Assembly (NCBI RefSeq): GCF_001021555.1
Contig: NZ_LDCP01000001.1
Coordinates: forward strand, 930,001 to 994,000
Source: Aurantiacibacter marinus
Lineage (GTDB): Bacteria; Pseudomonadota; Alphaproteobacteria; Sphingomonadales; Sphingomonadaceae
Length of the DNA: 64,000 bases
Direction: 5' to 3'
Shown here: positions 52,114 to 60,827 of the stretch, piece by piece
Layout of the letters: every line of letters starts with the position of its first letter
Position numbering within the stretch: the stretch's first letter is position 1
Made by a program: the position numbers and the translations under genes
Notes under the pieces: generated by a model
Databases searched by the model: none
What the model saw: the letters and a program-made list of their open reading frames with translations, nothing else
What the model was told of the DNA's origin: nothing

Positions 52114-54719
52114 GCGGCGGCCTGCTCTTGCTCCAAATCGAATGCGCGGCGGATTTCCGATAAGGTTTCCGCCGCCAGCGATTGAAGCGTGCCCGCGTCT
52201 ACATCATTTTGTCCGCTTAGTGCTGCTGCCAACCGCGACGCTCCAATATTGCCCGCAACCCCTATCAGACTGTGCTTCGCGCGCCGCGTAGCATCAGCAT
52301 CACCGGCCTTTTTCGCCGCGACCAATTGCTCAGACAATTGAGAAATATCCTGCATCGATGCACACAGGATCGCCTCTCGGCGTGCTTCCGGGATGGCCTC
52401 AAGAAGCATGGACACCGCTTCCATATCCAGAATGCTGCCATGATCGCCCGCTTCCGAAGATACGGATGGGGAGAGCGTTGTGGCCGGGCCGAGCAAATCC
52501 CGCATTGCCGCGTAAAGCATTTCACGGTCGATCGGCTTGGGCACCAACGCATCCATACCTGCGGCCAACAGCTTGTCCTGCTCTTCCCGCATGACATGCG
52601 CAGTAACGCCGATAATGGGTATGCCTTGATAATCGGCCTGCGATGATCTGATTGCCCGGGTTGCTTCGATCCCGTCCATTTCAGGCATGTTGACGTCCAT
52701 CAGCACGAGCTGGAAATCTTGGTCCTGCAGCAGTTCGATTGCTTCTATACCATTGCTGGCCAAATCATATGTACACCCGATCTGCTCCAGGATCGCCTTG
52801 ATTACCTCCCGGTTCGTCTCGACGTCCTCTGCGACAAGAACGTGCGATCCCCCAAGTGAAATTGGAATTGGTGCAGGGCCCTCTAATTGCAGCGTATCGG
52901 CACCGCCGTTACCTTCCTCTGCCAACGGAATTTCGAACCAGAAGGTGCTTCCCTTACCGACCTTACTCGAAACGCCGATGCGCCCGTCCATCGCTTCGAC
53001 AAGACGCCTGCAGATTGCGAGGCCAAGTCCGGCGCTCTGGCCTCCGGTGGTCTCCATGTTCTGCAGCCGATTGAAATCCATGAACAGCCCTTTTTGCTGT
53101 TCTTCGGAAATGCCTGGACCTTCATCGACGACCTCGATGCGCAAATTGCTATCAACTGCGAAAGCCCGCAAGCGAACGCGTCCTTTGCCCGTATATTTGA
53201 GCGCGTTTGACAACAGATTGTCGATAAGCTGCCGGAACCGGACCGGGTCCAACATAGCTACGACAGGAAGATTGCCGCCAAGTTCGCAATGTAGAGATAT
53301 GGCAGGATTGGTGTTTGCTACGCCCCAGAATTCGGTGATCCCTTCAATAGTCCTTGAAAGGGTCAGCGGAACCGGTTGCAAATCCAGTTTGCCGGCTTCT
53401 GCCCTGACAATCTCGATGATATCGTTCAGCAGGACATTCAGCTGCTTGCCGGATTCCTTCGCCAACTCCAATTGGCGAGCTTGCTTGGTATCAAGCTTGC
53501 TGTCGGCCAGAGTTTCCAACATCCCAAGTATGCCGTTCATGGGTGTGCGGATGTCATGACTCATCATGGCGAGAAAGCGGGATTTGTAACGATTCGCCGT
53601 CTCAGCCTCGATCCTTGACCGGCGAAGCTCCCCGGAAAGCGTAACCAGTTGCTGAACCCGCTCGGACAGCTGCGTTCCTTTCGTCCGAAGCTCCAGCTCG
53701 ACCTGCTTGTAGCGCGTTACATCAGAATAGATCCTGATCATCGTGCCATCATCGGGGCCAACCACATTGACCTGAATGATCCTCCCATCCTTGAGATTGC
53801 GCTCGAAGGTCTTGTCGACAATCTTCCCATTGTCATCACGCTCTATCTCGTGAACGCTTACTGCATTGCTTGGTTGATCCGCCCCAAGGACCGGGGGTGC
53901 CTCGAACGGCAGACCAATCTTTAGAGACGCTGCATCGAATTCTATTATTTCGGCCAAGGGCGAATTCCACGTAACCAGTTTCAGGTCAGGGTCGAAGACT
54001 GCAATTCCTTGCGGAACCGCGTCCATAATGGCCCGTAGAAATTCCGATGTCTTTTGCTGTGACAGCTGTGCTTCTTCGAGCTCGCCAGTCAGTTTGGTTA
54101 GATTCCTGACGCGACGTTCCGCCATTAGACCTAGCGCGGCAACCCTGCGCTCAGTCCGACGCTGCTCAGTAATATCCTGGACTGTTCCAAAAACCGATTG
54201 CCACTTGTTTGCGCTGTCGATCTCACGCCGCAGCGTCCAGCGGAGCCAGCGCACCTCGCGATCGCTTTTGCGGATAATGCGGTGCTCGTATGTGTGATCC
54301 AAGGTGGACGAAACCTCGGCCAAAAACTCGATAGTTTGCCTGGCTACCCGTTTCCGATCCAGCGGATGGACTGCATCGGCCAACATTTCCGGTCCGACAG
54401 TTTCCCGTGCATCACGGCCCAATATTACCGCGAATTCTGGCGAAAACTGATATTGCCCGCCTCTGGATCGATGCATGGTCGCGATGCGGGCGGTGCGCTG
54501 CGCCGCCAGCAATTGCCTATTGCCCAGTTCAAGCCGCTCAAGAAGGATCTCTTCTCGCGTGCGCAACTCCGAGTTTATCCGGTCAAGCTCACGCGCACGC
54601 CGTTCAAGCAGCGACTCTGCATCCAGGCGAGCCTGCTCGGACCTGCCGAGCCGCCGGAGCAAGATTTCAATTTGTTTCTCTGGCGTGAGAGTCTCGAGTT
54701 GCGTCTTCAGATCATGCAT
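52107..54719 (-). CDS. Cytoplasmic PAS hybrid histidine kinase with REC and Hpt
   Basis: 870 residues and no membrane segment. Order: coiled coil (1-80), PAS (about 85-185), coiled coil, second PAS (about 225-340), HisKA with H388 in S-H-D-I-R-T-P, HATPase with N-x-x-x-N-A-L-K-Y-T and D-E-G-P-G (about 495-600), receiver with D675 in V-L-M-D-V-N-M-P, and Hpt with H816 in A-K-H-S-L. An internal relay H388-D675-H816 should end on an external receiver; the orphan sigma-54 regulator at 39819 is the obvious one here. A soluble kinase suits control by the soluble H-NOX protein, though direct pairing is inferred. Convergent 7-nt overlap with the fusion gene. Confidence 0.9.
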   Translation of the reverse strand: MHDLKTQLETLTPEKQIEILLRRLGRSEQARLDAESLLERRARELDRINSELRTREEILLERLELGNRQLLAAQRTARIATMHRSRGGQYQFSPEFAVILGRDARETVGPEMLADAVHPLDRKRVARQTIEFLAEVSSTLDHTYEHRIIRKSDREVRWLRWTLRREIDSANKWQSVFGTVQDITEQRRTERRVAALGLMAERRVRNLTKLTGELEEAQLSQQKTSEFLRAIMDAVPQGIAVFDPDLKLVTWNSPLAEIIEFDAASLKIGLPFEAPPVLGADQPSNAVSVHEIERDDNGKIVDKTFERNLKDGRIIQVNVVGPDDGTMIRIYSDVTRYKQVELELRTKGTQLSERVQQLVTLSGELRRSRIEAETANRYKSRFLAMMSHDIRTPMNGILGMLETLADSKLDTKQARQLELAKESGKQLNVLLNDIIEIVRAEAGKLDLQPVPLTLSRTIEGITEFWGVANTNPAISLHCELGGNLPVVAMLDPVRFRQLIDNLLSNALKYTGKGRVRLRAFAVDSNLRIEVVDEGPGISEEQQKGLFMDFNRLQNMETTGGQSAGLGLAICRRLVEAMDGRIGVSSKVGKGSTFWFEIPLAEEGNGGADTLQLEGPAPIPISLGGSHVLVAEDVETNREVIKAILEQIGCTYDLASNGIEAIELLQDQDFQLVLMDVNMPEMDGIEATRAIRSSQADYQGIPIIGVTAHVMREEQDKLLAAGMDALVPKPIDREMLYAAMRDLLGPATTLSPSVSSEAGDHGSILDMEAVSMLLEAIPEARREAILCASMQDISQLSEQLVAAKKAGDADATRRAKHSLIGVAGNIGASRLAAALSGQNDVDAGTLQSLAAETLSEIRRAFDLEQEQAAAQ

Positions 54720-55209
54720 ATTTGGCGCTCAGCTTCCAAGCTTGCTTTATGCATTACAGCGAGCTGTGCGAACAGGCAAAGGGCCAGACTTCGGGATGAT
54801 CCGGTTTCGAGGAGAATAAATGCCGATTCGCAAGAGCCTGTCGAAGCCCACCGTCTGAGAAAGGGCGCTCTTGGCGAAAAGGTCGGCCAAACAAGTGTTC
54901 AGCCGTTGGATGTAGTTGAAATGTGCCCGTCGGCAGGCGAGCATAAAAGCAGGCGCGTGACGGAATCTTGCCCAAACGCGCAACCAGCTGAACGGCCTGT
55001 CAGCCGCAGCTTTGCGTATTGCACCACTGGAACGGTTTGGCGTCAGATTCTACATCCATTTGCTGCGGGAGTGTATGCCGAAGACAGTGGTGGTTGCGCA
55101 GCTAATAGGAACCCATGCGGATGGAATGGGACCAATTGGGTGGCAAGCGGACTGGCGTTGCCTTTCATGGAAGCAATCGCCAGCCCACCTACCAAGGCTA
55201 CGGCAGTTG
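54720..55209. other. Intergenic region with scar copy C
   Basis: 490 bp. The first half shows no gene or recognisable promoter; the second half is the degenerate repeat at 54960-55145. No sigma-54 motif was found before the kinase gene, so the kinase may be under different control from the EPS operons. Confidence 0.55.
54960..55145. repeat. Repeat copy C, tRNA part deleted
   Basis: CCCAAACGCGCAACCAGC, GAACGGCC and CAGCCGC on the left, and ATTTGCTGCGGGAGTG, GGAACCCATGCGGATGG and GGGTGGCAAGCGGAC on the right, match the two flanks of copies D and E. The tRNA core and about 200 bp between are missing. It marks the right border of the EPS locus. Confidence 0.65.
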
Positions 55210-55659
55210 TCAGTCGTTCCAGACCAATCGGCGTAACAATGTTTCACTTCCCAAAGTCCGATACTCGGCGCGACCGGCGGATGCCTGCTGCATCTCGTCC
55301 ACGGTCATAGCCATATGAGCCCGCATGGCTTCCCCTCTGGCCCGGCCTTCTTCGGGTGTCGTCCACTCGCTGAAGCGCGTCAAAAGATAGAGATCGGGTT
55401 CATCTTCCCGAGCGTGGACATTGGCCAGGATTTCGTAGCTGTTGATCCACCCTTGCTCGACCCGGTAATCCATTGACCTGCGCCAGAAGGTTGCAAGGTG
55501 ATTGGCGTAATCGCCTTGATGGCCGTCGTCGATATGGATGGCGCTAACCTCTACATATTCGGCGGGCTGCAATGGCGGATCATCTTGCGCTGCTACGGTA
55601 GCCGGAAAAGCAGCCCCCATCAAAATGGCAGCAACGGCCGTCAAAAGTATTCTTTTCAT
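55210..55659 (-). CDS. Small exported protein, paralogue of gene at 20755
   Basis: 149 residues with a signal peptide ending V-A-A-Q-D. It shares with the 20755 gene a Y-A-N-H-L-A segment, G-W-I-N-S-Y-E-I-L-A-N-V-H-A-R-E-D-E-P-D-L-Y-L and G-R-A-E-Y-R-T-L-G. GGGGGA precedes the ATG. No known function; periplasmic location expected. It is isolated in a repeat-rich region, so the pair probably arose by duplication and transfer rather than as neighbours. Confidence 0.75.
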   Translation of the reverse strand: MKRILLTAVAAILMGAAFPATVAAQDDPPLQPAEYVEVSAIHIDDGHQGDYANHLATFWRRSMDYRVEQGWINSYEILANVHAREDEPDLYLLTRFSEWTTPEEGRARGEAMRAHMAMTVDEMQQASAGRAEYRTLGSETLLRRLVWND

Positions 55660-56026
55660 AAAGTCCCCCTATTTTGTGCACGGCGACAATCGCAGCGCTA
55701 TTGCCCAGGAGGCGGGCGTACCAATTTTAATCAACCGCCCCCCAAAGCATTTGCATTCGGCACTGCGCATACGTTCCTGTCAAGTAATGAGGCCCATTGG
55801 CGTCATCCAACAGTAAGAATGCGAGCGTTTAGCATAGGGTTGAATGACCGAAACTGGGTGGCAAGCCGCCGTTTGGGACCCGGTTTCGACATTTGGCGAT
55901 TAGTTGGTGGTGATGTCACAACCTCAGTGAAACCTGAAAAAGTCGGCAAACGAATTTAAACCGGCTTCAACCATTATTCCAATGAACCGGCGAGCAGATG
56001 GAAGGCACTGCACGTTTTCGAAACAC
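55660..56026. other. Intergenic region with short dispersed repeat
   Basis: About 370 bp without a gene. It contains a dispersed repeat copy AACTGGGTGGCAAGCCG at 55851-55867. Otherwise nothing recognisable. Confidence 0.5.
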
Positions 56027-57109
56027 TTAATCAGGCGAAGACTCTCTTCGCGAAATCAAAAAATGCAAATGTCGGCGCAGCGGTCGGTCAAAGTACCGTT
56101 CAAGCGCCCACGCCACTGCGATGATCGCGAAGAAAAGCGGAACGTAAAGCAGTCCTGCTCCATCTGCCTGTTTAACGATTGGATGATGGATCGCGTATAG
56201 CGCGTAGGAAAGTCCACCCAATTCTGTGGCAATGTATCGTTGATCGGTCTCGAAATATGCGAGAGCAATAGTGAGAGCCGGAAAAACGAAGAGAATTGAG
56301 AGAATATCTACAGCCACAGAGCCAACGGGCCACATGAAGAATGCCAGCGGCATGAGCGCGAATGGGATGCACCATCTGGATATGCGCGGCCGGACCTGAA
56401 CCAGGTATGCCGCAGCGATCCCAGAGCTGAAAGAATAGCCCACGCGAAACAAACCATGCTGGGCAGTCTCAGGACTGAAGCCAAGGTCAGCACTGCCGTA
56501 TGTCAGAATTGCGACGGATAAAACGATGCCGCTAGCAACCCAAACCACACCCCAGACCATGCGACCATAACGAAAAAGTGCTGCAAAAAGTATCGATGCG
56601 ATCAATTCATAAACGAGTGACCACAGAGGAATGTTTGCCGGGAAAAGAACTTGTTCGCCGGTTGGCACAAGGAGCAATGTCAAAAGAGAACCGCCGTTGA
56701 TCGCGAGCCCTAAGACTGCCCCTACAAACATTAATGGATAGAGCCTCACGATCCGTCGCAGCGTAAATGAGCAAAATTGTCTCAGACTGCCCAATCGTGG
56801 CGAATACGCTCGATATAGGACAAACCCGCTAAGCACGAAAAACAGATCGACAGCCAAATAGCCCCGAGGAACAAGCCGTTCGGCGTGATATGCCATGACG
56901 GCAACTGCAGCCAGACCCCGTACGAGATCGAATGAATAGAGCCGTCCCACAGCTATGAGCCTATGAGCTGCAAGCTGTGTCCGCAACTGGGCCGTTAGCG
57001 GAATGGCGGCTTGCGTGGCTAGCGCGCCAGGTCGCGGACTGTCGGCAGCCGGCCCAACTCGCGGCGTTTCGTCGGGTCTGGCGTTGGAACCCTCCCCAAA
57101 GCGCTCCAA
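56027..57109 (-). CDS. Acyltransferase 3 family (OafA/YrhL-like) membrane protein
   Basis: About 300-360 residues. From about residue 58 the pattern Y-S-F-D-L-V-R-G-L-A-A-V-A-V-M-A-Y-H-A-E-R and D-L-F-F-V-L-S-G-F-V-L is that of membrane acyltransferases that acetylate or acylate cell-surface sugars; about ten membrane segments follow. The first ~50 residues are proline/alanine-rich and fall in the repeat copy D, so the real start may be downstream (a GTG at 56950 fits the domain start). The repeat may therefore have replaced the original 5' end or supplied a new one. It could decorate the EPS, though it is outside that operon. Confidence 0.75.
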   Translation of the reverse strand: MERFGEGSNARPDETPRVGPAADSPRPGALATQAAIPLTAQLRTQLAAHRLIAVGRLYSFDLVRGLAAVAVMAYHAERLVPRGYLAVDLFFVLSGFVLYRAYSPRLGSLRQFCSFTLRRIVRLYPLMFVGAVLGLAINGGSLLTLLLVPTGEQVLFPANIPLWSLVYELIASILFAALFRYGRMVWGVVWVASGIVLSVAILTYGSADLGFSPETAQHGLFRVGYSFSSGIAAAYLVQVRPRISRWCIPFALMPLAFFMWPVGSVAVDILSILFVFPALTIALAYFETDQRYIATELGGLSYALYAIHHPIVKQADGAGLLYVPLFFAIIAVAWALERYFDRPLRRHLHFLISRRESSPD

Positions 57110-57502
57110 ACAGGACCCAAACGCGCAACCAGCCGAACGGCCTTCCAGCTGTAAGCTTCGAATTATGTATTGAAAGGGATGGTGCCGCCTACAGGACTCG
57201 AACCTGTGACCTCCGCATTACGAAGTCGGTTCAATATGAGGGTGAATTGCTATTGTTTTCAGGGGCCTTGCGGCAGACCTTGGTGTGAGAATTGAGTAAA
57301 CCCAAGTAATATCCAAAGTGCTTTAGCCTGTGTTTCAACCCGTATCCTATTCAAAGAGCATAACTTCAATTTGGAGTCGATTGGCGACCCCTTTCATACC
57401 CATTTGCTCCGGGGGGCGGATGTTGCAAACAATGGCGGATGGGCAGATTTCAGGGACCCATGCGGATGGCATGAATGTCAACAACTGGGGTGGGAAGCAG
57501 AC
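57092..57502. repeat. tRNA-Thr scar repeat, copy D (~400 bp)
   Basis: A ~400-bp sequence, about 80% identical by eye to copy E at 59721-60101. The core 57181-57224 (GGTGCCGCCTACAGGACTCG through ACGAA) is the 3' part of tRNA-Thr (CGT anticodon loop to discriminator) on the minus strand. The 5' half of the tRNA is absent. Confidence 0.8.
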
Positions 57503-57517
57503 CAAGGCCACTCTTAG
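57110..57517. other. Non-coding region occupied by repeat copy D
   Basis: About 400 bp between the acyltransferase and hydrolase genes, almost entirely repeat copy D. A dispersed-repeat-like end, CTGGGGTGGGAAGCAGACC, closes it at 57484-57502. Confidence 0.7.
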
Positions 57518-58681
57518 TCATGCGGAGTGATAGACAGCCGATTCAAGCCCATTCAAAAGATCCAATGCGGCCCTGTCCGCGAACGGCAGGAATTGCATCA
57601 GAACAAGCCCCGCAACATCGTTCACCGGATCAATCCAAAAATAGCAATTTGCCAGTCCGGCCCACGACAGACTGCCCGGAGCGCGCCCATGAGGACCAGC
57701 GTTTTGATTTATCAGAAAGCCGAGCCCCCAGTCAGTTTTCATGCCTGGGAAACTGTCGAAATCTTCTGAAAGCAATGGAACTGTGCTTTGAAACGCTCCG
57801 GCCCGGATCGAACCAACCTGATTACGCGACATCAGAGCGACAGAATCCTCACCCACTATTTGGGCTCCCTCTCCCATTCCTTGGTTCAGCAACATCCGCA
57901 TAAAACGCATGTAATCCGCCGCGGTGGAGTAAAGCCCGCCCCCGCCCGAATGAAATTCGGCAGCTTCTCCACCACCGATTTCTAGTGGAAACGGCTCAAA
58001 GCCATCCGACGTTCTGGAAAGAAGGGCCACTCTGCGTCCCTCGTCGTGCGGTGCGACGGCAAAACCTGTGTCATGCATCGCCAAGGGACCAAGAATGTGC
58101 TCATCCATGTAGCTGCCAAGGCTCTGCCCGCTGACCATCTCAACAGCACGCCCCACCCAATCGGTGCTCACTCCATAAAGCCAATCTGTGCCCGGCTCGA
58201 ATACAAGCGGGGAGGTTATGCTGGCAATGCTAGCAGCGGCCACCTCGCCTTGCGCATTCGCCATTTCGGCGCTGGTAAATGCGTATCCCAAGCCAGATGT
58301 GTGCGTCAGTAGATGTTTGAGAGTTATCGCAGACTGCGCTGGCTTCAACTGGACACGGCCGTCTTCGTCGATTCCGGCAATGACGTTTGGATTGGCAAGT
58401 TCAGGGAGAATTTCGTCGATTGGTTCATCCAAAGACAAGAGATCGCGTTCGACGAGTTGCATTGCCGCGACTGACGTTACGATTTTGGTCATCGACGCGA
58501 TTTGGAAGATGTTGTCCAAGGACATCGCCCGGTTCGTGCAGGGATCAGAAAGTCCTGATGCTGCAGAGGCAATTACGCCTTGCCTGTTCCCAATCATTGC
58601 CACCGCGCCTGGAAGAGAGTGTCGCTGTAACGCTTGGTCTAAGAATGTTTGTAATTCGATCATGCCACTGGTTCTGGGCAT
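57518..58681 (-). CDS. Beta-lactamase-like serine hydrolase
   Basis: 387 residues of the class-C beta-lactamase/esterase fold without an evident signal peptide. S-x-x-K is S-M-T-K in I-A-S-M-T-K-I-V-T-S near residue 65; the second motif is W-L-Y-G-V-S in place of Y-S-N; a G-x-x-x-G-A loop lies near the C-terminus. It is a distant paralogue of the lipoprotein at 36224. Substrate unknown; cytoplasmic esterase possible. Neither ATG (58681 or 58663) has a clear RBS. Its stop adjoins repeat copy D and it lies between copies D and E. Confidence 0.82.
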   Translation of the reverse strand: MPRTSGMIELQTFLDQALQRHSLPGAVAMIGNRQGVIASAASGLSDPCTNRAMSLDNIFQIASMTKIVTSVAAMQLVERDLLSLDEPIDEILPELANPNVIAGIDEDGRVQLKPAQSAITLKHLLTHTSGLGYAFTSAEMANAQGEVAAASIASITSPLVFEPGTDWLYGVSTDWVGRAVEMVSGQSLGSYMDEHILGPLAMHDTGFAVAPHDEGRRVALLSRTSDGFEPFPLEIGGGEAAEFHSGGGGLYSTAADYMRFMRMLLNQGMGEGAQIVGEDSVALMSRNQVGSIRAGAFQSTVPLLSEDFDSFPGMKTDWGLGFLINQNAGPHGRAPGSLSWAGLANCYFWIDPVNDVAGLVLMQFLPFADRAALDLLNGLESAVYHSA

Positions 58682-59020
58682 CTGCGTTGAATGTCAATGA
58701 AGCAGCATCCGCCATTGGGTCGTTTGCCGACCGGCTGCTTTTGCCTGATGCGCTGGATTAGTTGCCAGTCAGGTTTCAGAAGGCAGCGAGCGCATCTCCA
58801 ATGTCAGCCAACGGGTTAGACAGCGGACACACCGAGTTAGGCAATTACGATGAAGGCATCCAAAATTGCGCCATGATAGCTGCGTAAACTGGCGGAGCAC
58901 CGGCCTCGTCTGGTTGGTTGATCTTAGGCGACAGGCAGCTCGGGCGAGTCCATCCACTAGCAAGGCGTGCGCATTCTGCAGAAACCCTGCCGCACGCTTT
59001 CTTCTGTCTGATGCTTACCA
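58682..59020. other. Intergenic region with dispersed repeat
   Basis: About 340 bp, no supported gene. Near 58706 CCGCCATTGGGTCGTTTGCC is a member of the dispersed short repeat family. Confidence 0.5.
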
Positions 59021-59407
59021 TCAGATCTCATCGATGGCCTTCGCCAGAAGGTCCCGCACCAGACCTGCTACAGCCGTCAATTCAGCGTTCTCAATCACCT
59101 GCATCGACGCTACCGGGTCGATGGCGCTGACCTCTACACCGCCTTCTATTTCCCGGAGGATTACGTTGCAGGGCAGCATAGCGCCCACCCGCGGTTCGAT
59201 ACCGATCGCCTGGTGCGCCATCTTCGGATTGCAGGCGCCAAGAATGCGGTAGGCAGGCATTTCGACATCCAGCTTCTTTTTCATCGTCGCCTTGACGTCG
59301 ATCTCCGTCAAAACGCCGAATCCCTGGTCCGCAAGCGCCTTACGGGTGCGGTCGTCAACGTCATCGATCGCTGCTCCGGAGATCATTCGATTTATTGTGT
59401 AAGCCAC
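59021..59407 (-). CDS. DUF302 protein
   Basis: 128 residues with the DUF302 pattern: an N-terminal amphipathic helix followed by G-F-G-V-L-T-E-I-D-V-K-A-T-M-K-K-K-L, the Y-R-I-L-G-A-C-N-P motif, and G-A-M-L-P-C-N-V-I-L-R-E. Two cysteines (in A-C-N-P and L-P-C-N) are conserved in the family. Soluble, likely cytoplasmic, function unknown. It lies between repeat copies D and E, so it may be part of an inserted segment. Confidence 0.85.
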   Translation of the reverse strand: MAYTINRMISGAAIDDVDDRTRKALADQGFGVLTEIDVKATMKKKLDVEMPAYRILGACNPKMAHQAIGIEPRVGAMLPCNVILREIEGGVEVSAIDPVASMQVIENAELTAVAGLVRDLLAKAIDEI

Positions 59408-60209
59408 AGAGAAGTCCTTTCATCTAACCTAAAAGATTCTTGATCATGGCGGCTACTGCCAGAACCGAGTGTGCAACAGCCAGGATGATGGAATCCATCC
59501 AGAACTTATTGAAGAAACTACTCTAGGTGCCACGTCGTTCCAAGTAGTGAGGCTACCGCGCTCACTGGCTGGTTGTGAAACTCTGCTCATTGCTGATGAT
59601 AGAAACATGGCCAGCCGCAAGTCGGAACAAAAAAGATACAAGACGAGAGCCCGGCACCCGCAAAGGAACCGGGTTCATTGATGGTTTTGCGGGGCTAGGA
59701 GATGGGAGCCTGCCCAATGCGCCCCAAGCAGGACCCAAGCACGCAATCAGCCGAACGGCCTTCCAGCCGCTACCTGCGCAATACACTACTGAAAGGGATG
59801 GTGCCGCCTACAGGACTCGAACCTGTGACCCCCGCATTACGAAGTCGGTTCAATAAGAGGGTGAATTGTTATTGTTTTCAAATGCCTTGCGGCAGACTTT
59901 GGGGTGAGAATTGGGTAAGCCCAAGCAAGACCCAAAGTGCGTTAGTCTGTGTTTCAGCTCGCTTCCTACCCAAAGCGCATAACTTCAATTGAGAGTCGAT
60001 TGGCGACCCGTTCCATACCCATTCGATCCGAGGGCGGATGGGCAGCTTTCAGGGACCCATTCGGATGGCATGAATGGCAACAAATAGGGTGGAAAGCTGA
60101 CATTCTAACCAGCTAGGGTTTACGTTTACGATCGGTCTGGAAGCTAACGGTCCGGTTGACATGTGCTATTAGCCTTGAAGCAATGCGCGAGTCAGGCATA
60201 CAGCCCGCC
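59408..60209. other. Non-coding region with repeat copy E
   Basis: About 800 bp. The first 310 bp show no gene. From 59721 it is repeat copy E. The last 110 bp are the leader of the flavin reductase gene; no distinct promoter is visible. Confidence 0.6.
59721..60101. repeat. tRNA-Thr scar repeat, copy E (~380 bp)
   Basis: Direct repeat of copy D. The tRNA-Thr part 59800-59843 differs from copy D's at one base in 44. Copies D and E bracket the serine hydrolase and DUF302 genes (57.5-59.4 kb), as expected of attachment-site-like duplications. Confidence 0.82.
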
Positions 60210-60827
60210 ATGACCGAATATCACTATTACAAGCCAACAGAGGGCCACGGACTGCCACATGACCCTCTCAACGCCATCGTCGCGCCGCGGCCCATCGGGT
60301 GGGTGTCGACGGTTAGCGCGAAAGGTGTGCGCAACCTCGCGCCCTACAGCTTCTTCAGCCTGATCAACTATCGCCCACCGCTTGTCGCTTTTTCTTCGAC
60401 GGGCTGGAAGGATTCGGTTGCCAATGTGGAGGCCACAGGCGAATTCGTCTGGAACCTTACGACGATGGCGCAGGCACAGCAGATGAACCTAAGTTCGGCA
60501 AGCGTGGGTGGCGACGTCGACGAGTTTGCGCTTGCCGGGCTGGACGCGTTGCCGGCTTCACTCGTCAAACCGGATCGCGTGGCGGGCAGCCCGGTGCATT
60601 TCGAATGTCGCCTGACCCAGCTTATCCAGCTCGAAAACAAGGAAGGCCACAAGCTCGATCAGTGGCTCGTGATCGGGGAGGCCATCGGCATTCATATCGA
60701 CACGGCTATGCTGGAAGATGGCGTGTATCAAACCGCACGCCCGCGTCCGATCACACGCGGCGGCGGCCCGGAAGACTATTTCGAAATCACCGAAGACCAG
60801 CTGTTCAAGATGGGGCGGCCTGAATAA
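60210..60827 (+). CDS. Flavin reductase-like flavoprotein
   Basis: About 205 residues of the FMN-binding split-barrel flavin reductase family: Y-K-P-T-E-G-H-G-L-P-H-D-P-L-N-A-I-V-A-P-R-P-I-G-W-V-S-T then N-L-A-P-Y-S-F-F-S-L-I near residue 50 and a closing R-P-I-T-R-G-G-G-P-E-D-Y-F. It could supply reduced FMN to a monooxygenase or reduce a substrate directly; no partner is next to it. The ATG at 60210 is chosen from family start; ATGs at 60156 and 60183 are possible. Confidence 0.85.
   Translation: MTEYHYYKPTEGHGLPHDPLNAIVAPRPIGWVSTVSAKGVRNLAPYSFFSLINYRPPLVAFSSTGWKDSVANVEATGEFVWNLTTMAQAQQMNLSSASVGGDVDEFALAGLDALPASLVKPDRVAGSPVHFECRLTQLIQLENKEGHKLDQWLVIGEAIGIHIDTAMLEDGVYQTARPRPITRGGGPEDYFEITEDQLFKMGRPE

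Noticed and set aside
57181-57224. Intact tRNA-Thr gene
   Set aside because: Only the 3' half (anticodon loop to acceptor) is present and no 5' half or D-arm precedes it, so it is a scar rather than a gene.
36224-58681. Antibiotic-resistance beta-lactamases
   Set aside because: Both proteins have the general serine-hydrolase motifs but lack the full Y-x-N and K-T-G signature set that would support a true AmpC role.
59800-59843. Second intact tRNA-Thr gene
   Set aside because: Same truncation as the copy at 57181; it cannot fold a cloverleaf.
38145-60101. CRISPR array from repeated elements
   Set aside because: Copies are few, long, irregularly spaced and tRNA-derived; no spacers or cas genes.
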